Shown here piece by piece: positions 1 to 8,504 of a DNA stretch of 64,000 nt (the first letter of the stretch is position 1; each line of letters starts with the position of its first letter). Where the stretch lies: positions 1 through 64,000 of the forward strand of contig NZ_KB905550.1 in the NCBI RefSeq assembly GCF_000380965.1, given 5' to 3'. The stretch is from Paenibacillus ginsengihumi DSM 21568 (GTDB taxonomy: Bacteria > Bacillota > Bacilli > Paenibacillales > NBRC-103111). Both the position numbers and the translations under genes were made by a program. The notes beneath the pieces were generated by a model, which did not search any database, was not told the DNA's origin, and saw only the letters and a program-made list of their open reading frames with translations.

Positions 1-466
1 TTTCATTGCGCCGCGACGCTCATTCGGCATGGCCGCTCTGTCATACTAAAGCTTGGGAAGGACTTTTCCAGCCGTTATGTCTGGAAACGAATCGAGGTTC
101 GAGTGGCGCAGTTAGAATGATGATAGCAAAATTTTACATGGAAATAAGGACTGCCTCTTCATTGGGGAGGGGGAAAGACCATCCGCCGCAAGCTTCCGTC
201 TCCATCAGGCATGGGAAACTCCTACATTTTTACATCTTAAGTCGCCATTGCTTTAGCATCTTGCATTGATCTTATGCGCTTTCGAAATTCAGGTTTAGAT
301 AAGAATGTACAGATGGAACGAATGTTCCCATCACGGTTGTTCGTATGGTATAATGGGCCCAAAACCTTCCTTTTCCTGTACGGGCGGATTTTGCTAGAAT
401 GATAGCATGCAGTCTTATTTTTCCGTCCTCGGAAGACAAACCAATAGGAACCTGGAGTGAGGGCCG
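1..466. other. Intergenic region upstream of addB
   Basis: No convincing gene is seen here. Short open frames exist but have no ribosome binding site or recognisable protein. The last 160 bases hold the probable addB promoter area (TATAAT at 349-354, a TAGAAT-like box at 395-400) and a LexA-like palindrome at 315-328. A gene ending to the left of the window cannot be judged. Confidence 0.6.
315..354 (+). promoter_or_regulatory. Putative LexA (SOS) box and -10 element upstream of addBA
   Basis: The 14-base perfect palindrome GGAACGAATGTTCC (315-328) matches the core of the Gram-positive LexA/DinR box, GAAC-N4-GTTC with the R-N-R-Y spacer pattern. Its outermost bases are G/C rather than C/G. 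A perfect TATAAT lies at 349-354. The palindrome therefore covers where a -35 box would sit, and no good -35 hexamer is visible. SOS control of addBA is an inference from this position. Confidence 0.45.
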
Positions 467-3400
467 ATGGCTTTTCGATTTGTGCTGGGAAGAGCGGGGA
501 GCGGGAAGACGGACTATTGTCTGCAAGCGATCAAGAACGAGCTGCTCATGCGCCCGGAAGGCTCGCCGCTGATCTGGCTTGTGCCGGAGCAGGCGACGTT
601 TCAGGCGGAGTATGCGCTCATCTCTTCGCCGGAGCTGGGGGGGACGCTCAGAGCCCAGGCGCTCAGCTTTCGCCGGCTGGCGTGGAGGGTGATGCAGGAG
701 ACGGGCGGGACAGCCCGGCTGCCGATCGACGAAACCGGCAAGAAGCTGCTCATTCACCGGATCATACATAAAAACCGCGAGAAGCTGCGTCTGTTCGGAG
801 CCTCGGCAGAGCAGATGGGCTTTCTCGATCATGTCAATCAGCTGTTCAGCGAATGGAAGAGATACTGCGTCACGGCGGAGGAGCTTGCCGCTTTGGCGGG
901 AGAGCAGAGCCGCAGGCTGCCGATATCCGGGCCGTTGGGCGACAAACTGCACGATCTGCGCGTCGTATATCTTGATTTTGAGCAGGAGCTGTCCCGGCTC
1001 TATTTGGACGGGGAAGATTATTTGACGCTGCTGGCCGGTCAAATCGAGCATTCCGCATATGTGCGCGATGCGGATATTTGGATCGACGGCTTTCATGGCT
1101 TTACCCCCCAGGAATTCGCCGTGCTGGACAAGCTGTCCCGGTTCAGCCGCAGCGTCACCATGACTCTCTGCCTGGATCGGGAATACGGGGCGGGCGAGGA
1201 GCTGCATGAGCTCGATTTGTTTCATCCTGCGGCGCGGACGATGAAGCGGATGGATCAGCTGCTTGCCGAGGCCGGGGTAGAACGGCTGCCGACGGTCGAG
1301 CTGAACGCCGATCCGCTGGCAAGGTTCCGCGACAATCCGGCGCTCGCTCATCTGGAGCGGGAATGGGGGCGCAGGGTGAAGAGACCTTACCCAGGCGATG
1401 CCGAAGACGGCTCGGCTCCCCTGCGCGGCGTTCATTTGACGGCTGCCGCGAATCGCCGGGCGGAAGTGGAGGCTGCCGCTCGCGACATACTCCGGCTCGT
1501 CCGCGACGAAGGGCTGCGGTGGCGGGATGTCGCCATATCCGTGCGCAACATCGAGGCGTACGGCGATTTGCTGGCCGTGACGTTCGTGGAATACGGCATC
1601 CCCCACTTTTTCGATCAGAAGCGCTCCGTATTGGGCCATCCGCTGATCGAGCTGATTCGCTCGGCGCTGGAGACGGTCTGTGGACAGTGGTCCTACGATG
1701 CCGTGTTCCGCTGCGTGAAAACGGACTTTTTCCTCCCGATCGGAAAGGAAGAGGCTGACGGGGACGTAAGGATCGATCGGCATGCGATGGATCAGCTGGA
1801 GAACTATGTGCTCGCCTTCGGCATTCGAGGCTCCAAATGGACAGAGCGCGACGATTGGCATTACACGTATCAATCCGATCTGGAGAGCGCGGAAGAAGCG
1901 GGGGCGGCCGCGGACTCCTTATGGCTGCGAACGATCAACGCCTGCCGGCGCCGGGTTGCGGCGCCGCTGCACAAGCTGCAGCAAAGCCTCGGCGCAAGCC
2001 GGCGAATCCGCGACAAGACGGAAGCGGTGTACGCGCTGCTGACCGAGCTGAACGTCCCGGAGCGGCTGGAAGCGTGGAGCCGGGAGGCGCTTCAGATGGG
2101 CCGGCCGGAGAAAGCGCGCGAGCATGCCCAGGTATGGGAACGGGTCGTCGACGTGTTCGATCAGCTCGTCGAGCTGATGGGCGAGGAGACGGCGTCGAAC
2201 GACGTGTTCGCCCGCCTCGTGGGTACGGGTCTCGAAAGCATCAAGCTCGGTCTCGTGCCGCCGACGCTCGATCAAGTGCTGATCGGGAGCATGGACCGCA
2301 CCCGCGCGGGGCAGGTGAAGCATTTGTTCGTGCTCGGCGTGAACGACGGCGTTCTGCCCGCGAAGATAAAGGAAAGCGGCGTGCTGACCGAGCAGGAGCG
2401 GGAGCAGCTTGCCGCGGCAGGAATGCCGCTGGCCGAAGGGGCGAAGCGCAGGCTGCTGGACGAGTCGTTCCTGATGTACTGCGCCTTCTGCACGCCGCAG
2501 GAAGGGCTGTGGCTGAGCTATGCTTTGGCCGACGAGGAAGGCAAGTCGCTGCTGCCTTCCGACGTCATCCGCCAGATGAAGCGGATGTTTCCGAAGGTGC
2601 GCGAAAGATTCGCGCTCGGGGAACCTTCGCCGGAGTCGGCGCTGACCGAGCAGATGGAATATGTCGCCAGCCCGGACAAGGCGCTTTCTCATCTGATTGT
2701 TCGCCTGAAGCAGTGGATGAAGGGGACGCCGATGAACGGCGTCTGGTGGTCGGTGTACAACTGGTACGCCCGCCAGCCCGAGCTGGCCGGCACGCTGTCT
2801 GTACTGCTGAAGTCGCTGACCTATGCGAACGCCGAGGCTCCGCTGCGGCGGGAAACGAGCCTGCTGCTGTACGGGGATACGCTGGAGGCCAGCGTGTCGC
2901 GCATGGAGCGGTTCGTCTCGTGCCCGTTCTCGCAGTTCGTCTCGCACGGCTTGCGGCTGAAGGAGCGGCGCATATTCCGGCTGGACGCGCCCGATATCGG
3001 CCAGCTGTTCCACGCCGCGCTCAAGTCGTTCATGGACGACCTCGAGCGGGACGGGGCCGACTGGGGGGCGCTGTCGCCGCAGGAGTGCGAGCAGCGGGCC
3101 GCGTATGTGATCGACCGGCTGGCGCCGCGGCTACAGGGGGAAATTTTGCTCAGCTCCAAGCGTTACGGCTACATTGCCCGCAAGCTGAAGCAGGTGATCG
3201 GCAAGGCGGCGGCGATGCTCGGCGTGCATGCCCGCCGCGGGGCGTTCCGGCCGATCGGGCTCGAGGTCGCTTTCGGCAAGGGGCAGCCGATACCGGCGAT
3301 GGCTTACCGGCTCGACAACGGCGTGCGCATGGAGCTGCGCGGCCGCATCGACCGGATCGACCGGGCGGATACGGAAGAGGGAACATGGCTGCGCATCATC

Positions 3401-4150
3401 GATTACAAGTCGAGTGCGAAGCCGCTCGATTTGACCGAGGTGTATTACGGCCTGTCGCTGCAAATGCTCGCGTATCTGGACGTCGTGCTGACGCATGCTC
3501 CGGTCTGGCTCGGGAAGGAAGCGCAGCCGGCGGGCGTGCTTTACTTCCACGTACATAACCCGGTGTTGGGCGGGAAAAACCGGCTGACTCCCGAAGAGGC
3601 GGACGCCGAGCTGAAAAAAAAATTCAAGATGAAGGGGCTGCTCGTGGCTAATCCCGGCATTGTGCAGCTGATGGACAGCGGCCTGGCCGACGCCGGCGGG
3701 CGCTCGGAGCTGCTGCCTGTCGCGATCAAGGCCGACGGCAGCTTCTACAAGACGTCATCCGTAGCGAGCGAGGCGCAGTGGAACACGATTCGCCGTTACG
3801 TCAGGCGCACGATCCGCGAGATCGGCACGTCCATGACGGAAGGGCGGATTGACATCGCGCCGTTCCGGATTGGCCAGGAGACGGCCTGCGACCGCTGCGC
3901 CTTCCGGCCGGTGTGCCAATTCGACACGCAGCTGGACGGCAACGCCTACAAGCTGCTGCCTTCGCTGGGCAAGGAGGAAGTGTGGGCGATGATGGAGCAG
4001 AAGACCGCCGGCGCGGAGCAGGGCATCATTCTGCCGCGCGAGGCGATTGGCGCGGCCGCCGATCCGCTCGCCGCGCTGCGCGCCGAAGCGCCGGAACGAG
4101 CAGGATCGGGCGGACAGCGTAAAGCCGCGAAAGGAGGAGACGGCCTGTGA
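467..4150 (+). CDS. addB: ATP-dependent helicase/nuclease subunit AddB
   Basis: AddB is one subunit of the AddAB helicase-nuclease that resects double-strand breaks and loads recombination machinery, the Gram-positive counterpart of RecBCD. The 1227-residue protein begins with a nucleotide-binding loop (GRAGSGKT, about residues 8-15). The C-terminal third has a PD-(D/E)XK nuclease core (IIDYKSS near residue 978). It also has the iron-sulfur cysteines: one in SCPFSQF (near 825) and a cluster CDRCAFRPVC near 1142. Length is slightly above the usual ~1160-1200. The ATG at 467 follows a GGAGTGAG ribosome binding site. The stop overlaps the addA start by four bases, so the two subunits are translationally coupled. 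In B. subtilis sbcDC follows addBA; here a glycosidase does. Confidence 0.97.
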   Translation: MAFRFVLGRAGSGKTDYCLQAIKNELLMRPEGSPLIWLVPEQATFQAEYALISSPELGGTLRAQALSFRRLAWRVMQETGGTARLPIDETGKKLLIHRIIHKNREKLRLFGASAEQMGFLDHVNQLFSEWKRYCVTAEELAALAGEQSRRLPISGPLGDKLHDLRVVYLDFEQELSRLYLDGEDYLTLLAGQIEHSAYVRDADIWIDGFHGFTPQEFAVLDKLSRFSRSVTMTLCLDREYGAGEELHELDLFHPAARTMKRMDQLLAEAGVERLPTVELNADPLARFRDNPALAHLEREWGRRVKRPYPGDAEDGSAPLRGVHLTAAANRRAEVEAAARDILRLVRDEGLRWRDVAISVRNIEAYGDLLAVTFVEYGIPHFFDQKRSVLGHPLIELIRSALETVCGQWSYDAVFRCVKTDFFLPIGKEEADGDVRIDRHAMDQLENYVLAFGIRGSKWTERDDWHYTYQSDLESAEEAGAAADSLWLRTINACRRRVAAPLHKLQQSLGASRRIRDKTEAVYALLTELNVPERLEAWSREALQMGRPEKAREHAQVWERVVDVFDQLVELMGEETASNDVFARLVGTGLESIKLGLVPPTLDQVLIGSMDRTRAGQVKHLFVLGVNDGVLPAKIKESGVLTEQEREQLAAAGMPLAEGAKRRLLDESFLMYCAFCTPQEGLWLSYALADEEGKSLLPSDVIRQMKRMFPKVRERFALGEPSPESALTEQMEYVASPDKALSHLIVRLKQWMKGTPMNGVWWSVYNWYARQPELAGTLSVLLKSLTYANAEAPLRRETSLLLYGDTLEASVSRMERFVSCPFSQFVSHGLRLKERRIFRLDAPDIGQLFHAALKSFMDDLERDGADWGALSPQECEQRAAYVIDRLAPRLQGEILLSSKRYGYIARKLKQVIGKAAAMLGVHARRGAFRPIGLEVAFGKGQPIPAMAYRLDNGVRMELRGRIDRIDRADTEEGTWLRIIDYKSSAKPLDLTEVYYGLSLQMLAYLDVVLTHAPVWLGKEAQPAGVLYFHVHNPVLGGKNRLTPEEADAELKKKFKMKGLLVANPGIVQLMDSGLADAGGRSELLPVAIKADGSFYKTSSVASEAQWNTIRRYVRRTIREIGTSMTEGRIDIAPFRIGQETACDRCAFRPVCQFDTQLDGNAYKLLPSLGKEEVWAMMEQKTAGAEQGIILPREAIGAAADPLAALRAEAPERAGSGGQRKAAKGGDGL

Positions 4151-7100
4151 GCGAACGGATACCGAAACCTGAAGGCGTGACATGGACTGACGAGCAGTGG
4201 GAGGCGATCGCTGTGCGCGGCTGCTCGTCGCTCGTTGCGGCGGCGGCCGGATCGGGCAAGACGGCTGTGCTGGTGGAGCGCATTATTCGGCGCATCTCCG
4301 ATCCGGCCGATCCGCTCGACGTGGACCGGCTGCTCGTCGCCACCTTCACCAACGCGGCCGCGGCGGAGATGCGCCACCGGATCGCGGAAGGGCTGGAGAA
4401 GGCGCTGGCCGCGGACCCGGCGTCCGACCATTTGCGCCGCCAGCTGGCGCTGCTGCCGCGGGCGTCGATTACGACGCTGCACTCCTTTTGCCTGGAAGTG
4501 GTCGAGCGGCATGCGCAAAAGATCGGGCTCGATCCGGGCTTTCGCATCGCCAATGAAACGGAAATCGCGCTGCTTCGCCAGGAGGTGCTGGAGGAGCTGT
4601 TCGAGGAGGAGTACGGGGCCGAGGGCGAAACGGGCGGCTTCTGGCGGCTGGCGGACATGTTCAGCGGCGACAAAAACGACGACGCCTTGTTCGCCCTGGT
4701 TCAGCGCGTATACGACTTCAGCCGCAGCCACCCTTGGCCCCGGCTGTGGCTGCGCGAGGCGGCCGAGGCGTTCGCCCGCGGGCTGACGGAGGACGATCCG
4801 TGGACCCCGCAGCTGCGCCGCCATCTCGAGCTGACGCTGGAGGGCGTCAAGGCGCTGCTTGCGGACGCGCTTCGTCTGACCGGTCTTCCCGGCGGACCGG
4901 AGCCTTATGCCGCGACGCTGGAGGACGATTTGCAGACGATCGCCTATTTGCAGGAGAGGTGCGGGGCAGGAACGTGGGAGCAATTGTACCACGCGTTTCA
5001 AGGAGCCGGCTTCGGCAAGCTGAAGGCATGCCGAGGCGATCAATACGACAAGGAGCTGCAGGAGAAGGTGAAGGAGCTCCGCAGCGACGCCAAGGATAAG
5101 CTCGCCGCCCTGAAGGAGGAGCTGTTCGGCCGGACGGCGGAGCAGTTCGACGAAGAGCTTAAAGCGATGGCGCCGCTGATGGACGCGCTGGTTAAGCTCG
5201 TCGAGACGTTCGACTGCAAGTTTCGCGAAGTGAAGCGGGACAAGCGGCTGGTCGATTTCGCCGATCTCGAGCATTATTGCCTGCACATTTTGCGTGTGGA
5301 AGGCGAAGAGTCGGGGCGGCTTGTTCCTTCCGCCGAGGCGCTGGAATACCGCGAGCAGTTCGCCGAGGTGCTGCTCGACGAGTACCAGGATACGAACCGC
5401 GTGCAGGAGGCGATCGTTGCGCTCATTTCCCGCTCGTCGCCTGGCAACCGGTTCATGGTCGGCGATGTGAAGCAGAGCATCTATCGCTTTCGGCTGGCCG
5501 AACCGACCCTGTTTCAGGAGAAATACAAAGCGTTCGTGCCGGGAGGCGGCGAACCGGGAGCGAGGATCGATCTGGCCCGCAACTTCCGCAGCCGCAGGCA
5601 GGTGACCGACGGAACGAACTTTATTTTTCGGCAGGTGATGCGGGAAAAAGTCGGCGAGATCGATTACGATGGGCAGGCGGAGCTCGTTTTCGGGGCCGCA
5701 TACTATCCCGAGGATGCCGGAGACGAACGAAGATGGGCGCCTGAGCTGATTGTGATCGACCGCTCGTCTGCCGATTCCGATTCGGAAGCAGAGCCGCGCG
5801 CGGTCGAAGCGGGGGAGGGCCGGGAAGACGAGACCTCCGGGTTCGATCCCGCGGCGGAGCTGAAGGAGCTGGAGACGGCGCAGCTGGAGGCGCGGCTCAT
5901 CGCGGCGCGGATTCGCGAGCTGACCGGCATGGACGGCGGGCGCCGCTTTCAGGTATTCGATAAGGACGCCAAAGGGATGAGAGATATCGCCTTCCGCGAT
6001 ATCGTCATTTTGCTGCGCGCCACTCAGCAGTGGGCTCCGGTGCTGATCGAGGAGCTGAAGCGGGTCGGCATTCCCGCGTACGCGGAGCTTAGCACCGGCT
6101 ACTTCGAGGCGATCGAGGTGCAGGTGATGCTGTCGCTGCTGAAGCTGATCGACAACCCGTATCAGGACATTCCGCTGGCGGGGGTGTTGCGCTCGCCGAT
6201 TGTGGGGTGCAGCGCGGAGGAGCTGGCGCTTATTCGGTCGGCCAGCCCTGGCGGCGCCTACTACGATGCGGTGAGGAAGTTCGTCCGGGCCGGAGCGGAG
6301 AAAGACAGCGACTTGCAGGCCGACGGCCACTCGAAGTCCGACGGCAACCTGCGGGCCGACGGCAGCCCGCAGAGCGGCGGTCGCCCGCAGGCCGACGATT
6401 CGCATACCGGTGGCGGGCCGGAAGGCGATAGCGGACTACTAGCTGCCGCAGGGCCGGAGGCAGAGGTTGGCCTGGCAGCGGCAGAGGGGAGCGGGGCACC
6501 GGCGGAGCAGGATGGAGCTTTAGCGGCGAGCGACAGCCCGGGGCAAACCGGCGCGCCGGTAACCGTGGCCATTCCGGCTGAGACGGCCGCCCGGGACGAC
6601 GCGCACGGCTTGCTGCGCGCCAAGCTGCGCCGCTTCCTCGAGCAGCTGAAGCTGTGGCGCATGGAGGCGCGTCAAGGCTCGTTGGCCGAACTGATCTGGC
6701 GTATTTACCGGACGACGGGTTACTTCGATTTCGTCGGCGGATTGCCCGGCGGCATTCAGCGGCAAGCCAACCTGCGCGCTCTGTATGACCGCGCCCGGCA
6801 GTACGAAGCGACGTCATTCCGCGGGCTGTTCCGCTTCCTGCGCTTTGTGGAGCGGATGCAAGACAGCGGCGGCGACCTCGGCACCGCGCGGGCGCTCGGG
6901 GAGCAGGAGGACGTCGTGCGCATCATGACCATTCATAAGAGCAAAGGGCTGGAATTTCCCGTCGTCTTCGCGGCCGGTCTGGCCAAATCGTTCAACCGCC
7001 GCGATTTGACGGCGTCCTTCCTGCTGCACAGGGAGCTCGGCTTCGGCCCTAAATTGCTCGAGGCCGATACCCGCGTCAGCTACCCTACGCTGCCGTGGCT

Positions 7101-8412
7101 GGCGATTCGCCGCAAAATCGAGCTGGAGACGCTGGCCGAAGAAATGCGGGTGCTCTATGTCGCGCTGACCCGGGCCCGGGAGAAGCTGTATTTGATCGCG
7201 ACCGTCAAAGATGCCGGCCGGCAGTTTTCCGCCTGGGAGCGGTTCGCGAATCATGAGGGGCCCGCCCTGCCCGACGATGCAATCGCGGCCGCAAAATGCT
7301 ACCTCGATTGGATCGGCCCCGCGCTCGTGCGCCATCCCGAAGGCCAGCCGCTGCGGGCTGCCGGCGGCATGGCGGCAGGCGGACTGCGGCTGGCGGCAGG
7401 CGATCCTTCCATATGGACGGTGCGCATCGTCCGCCCGGAGCAGTTCGCCGCCTTGAGCGAAGCGGCCGCTGCCGGCGATGCGCTGGACGAGCGGCTGCAG
7501 TCGGTGCTGCGGCTGGAGCCGGTGGACGAGACCGAGCGCTGGGAGCATGAGATATGGCGCAGGCTGTCCTGGACGTATCCGTACGAGGCGGCATCCGGCA
7601 TGCTGTCCAAAACGTCCGTCACCGAGCTGAAACGGCTGTCCGAGCATCACAAGCTGATGGCTTCGCTGTCGGAGGGAGGCGATGCCGACCTGGCGCTGCC
7701 GGAAGGCGGGCTGCTGCTGCCCGGGGGTCTGAAACTGGCCGGATCGCCGGCACAGCCGAAGGCGCGGGAAGGCGTTGCCGCTGCCGGGGGCGGTTCCAAT
7801 TCCGCGCCAGGGCAATCCGGGCCGGCGAAGGCCGCTGCGGAGTACCGCCCGGCGATCGTGCGCCGGCCGCGGTTCCTGGAGCAGCGGAAGATGACGGCAG
7901 CCGAGCGGGGCACCGTCTTCCACTCGGTCATGCAGCATATTCCGCTCGATCCGCCTCCTACGGAGGAGACCGTACACGCGACGCTTCAGCGGATGGTCGA
8001 GCGGGAGCTGCTGACAGAGGAGCAACAGGATGCCGTGGATGCGGCTGCGATCGCCGCGTTCTTCCGCACGGAGCTGGGGCTTCGCCTCGTCGGAGCGCGC
8101 CAGGTGCGCCGGGAGGTGCCTTTCAGCTTCGGCTTGCCCGCATCCGATGTTTACGGATTGCGGGCAGGACCGGAAACCGTCGATGTCATCATGCTGCAGG
8201 GCGTCATCGACTGCGTGTTCGAGGAAGAGAGCGGGCTGGTGCTGCTCGACTATAAGACCGATCAGCTGAAAGGCCGCTCCCCGCAATCGATCGCCGAAGG
8301 CTATCGGCTCCAGCTGGAGCTGTACGCCCGGGCGGTCGAACGGATCTGGAAGCGCCCTGTCATCGGCAAATTCATTTATTTGTTCGACGGTTCGCATATC
8401 GTCGAGCTGTGA
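4147..8412 (+). CDS. addA: ATP-dependent helicase/nuclease subunit AddA
   Basis: AddA is the UvrD/Rep-type 3'-5' helicase subunit of AddAB and carries a second nuclease domain. Walker A (AAAAGSGKTAVL) lies near residues 31-42, the DEYQDT Walker B near 410, the helicase motif IMTIHKSKGLEFPVVFAAG near 925, and the C-terminal nuclease motif LLDYKTDQ near 1366. The GTG start at 4147 overlaps the addB stop (GTGA). At 1421 residues it is clearly longer than the usual ~1230-1250. The excess is mainly a Gly/Asp/Ala/Pro-rich, semi-repetitive stretch at about residues 716-817 (bases 6298-6600). Smaller low-complexity inserts sit near 540-570 and 1190-1235. All catalytic motifs are intact and the frame is continuous, so the inserts are probably flexible surface loops. 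Confidence 0.97.
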   Translation: MSERIPKPEGVTWTDEQWEAIAVRGCSSLVAAAAGSGKTAVLVERIIRRISDPADPLDVDRLLVATFTNAAAAEMRHRIAEGLEKALAADPASDHLRRQLALLPRASITTLHSFCLEVVERHAQKIGLDPGFRIANETEIALLRQEVLEELFEEEYGAEGETGGFWRLADMFSGDKNDDALFALVQRVYDFSRSHPWPRLWLREAAEAFARGLTEDDPWTPQLRRHLELTLEGVKALLADALRLTGLPGGPEPYAATLEDDLQTIAYLQERCGAGTWEQLYHAFQGAGFGKLKACRGDQYDKELQEKVKELRSDAKDKLAALKEELFGRTAEQFDEELKAMAPLMDALVKLVETFDCKFREVKRDKRLVDFADLEHYCLHILRVEGEESGRLVPSAEALEYREQFAEVLLDEYQDTNRVQEAIVALISRSSPGNRFMVGDVKQSIYRFRLAEPTLFQEKYKAFVPGGGEPGARIDLARNFRSRRQVTDGTNFIFRQVMREKVGEIDYDGQAELVFGAAYYPEDAGDERRWAPELIVIDRSSADSDSEAEPRAVEAGEGREDETSGFDPAAELKELETAQLEARLIAARIRELTGMDGGRRFQVFDKDAKGMRDIAFRDIVILLRATQQWAPVLIEELKRVGIPAYAELSTGYFEAIEVQVMLSLLKLIDNPYQDIPLAGVLRSPIVGCSAEELALIRSASPGGAYYDAVRKFVRAGAEKDSDLQADGHSKSDGNLRADGSPQSGGRPQADDSHTGGGPEGDSGLLAAAGPEAEVGLAAAEGSGAPAEQDGALAASDSPGQTGAPVTVAIPAETAARDDAHGLLRAKLRRFLEQLKLWRMEARQGSLAELIWRIYRTTGYFDFVGGLPGGIQRQANLRALYDRARQYEATSFRGLFRFLRFVERMQDSGGDLGTARALGEQEDVVRIMTIHKSKGLEFPVVFAAGLAKSFNRRDLTASFLLHRELGFGPKLLEADTRVSYPTLPWLAIRRKIELETLAEEMRVLYVALTRAREKLYLIATVKDAGRQFSAWERFANHEGPALPDDAIAAAKCYLDWIGPALVRHPEGQPLRAAGGMAAGGLRLAAGDPSIWTVRIVRPEQFAALSEAAAAGDALDERLQSVLRLEPVDETERWEHEIWRRLSWTYPYEAASGMLSKTSVTELKRLSEHHKLMASLSEGGDADLALPEGGLLLPGGLKLAGSPAQPKAREGVAAAGGGSNSAPGQSGPAKAAAEYRPAIVRRPRFLEQRKMTAAERGTVFHSVMQHIPLDPPPTEETVHATLQRMVERELLTEEQQDAVDAAAIAAFFRTELGLRLVGARQVRREVPFSFGLPASDVYGLRAGPETVDVIMLQGVIDCVFEEESGLVLLDYKTDQLKGRSPQSIAEGYRLQLELYARAVERIWKRPVIGKFIYLFDGSHIVEL

Positions 8413-8504
8413 CTTGGCATACTTGTCCGGGCCGCGGCGTATGTACATTATTAAAGAGGAACATGCGGCTTGCTGCGCAGGCCGTTTGCGAGGAGGCAAC
8501 AACG

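Noticed and set aside
5-269. 87-codon open frame at the window start
   Set aside because: No ribosome binding site, no recognisable protein pattern, and it ends in promoter-like AT-rich sequence.
3946-6405. An 819-codon open frame on the minus strand opposite addA
   Set aside because: It is a GC-driven shadow of addB/addA: Arg/Leu/His/Gln-rich, no recognisable domain, no ribosome binding site. The same applies to long minus-strand frames at 272-1873, 1919-3013, 6814-8502 and the plus-strand frame at 35103-36881 opposite the S8 protease.
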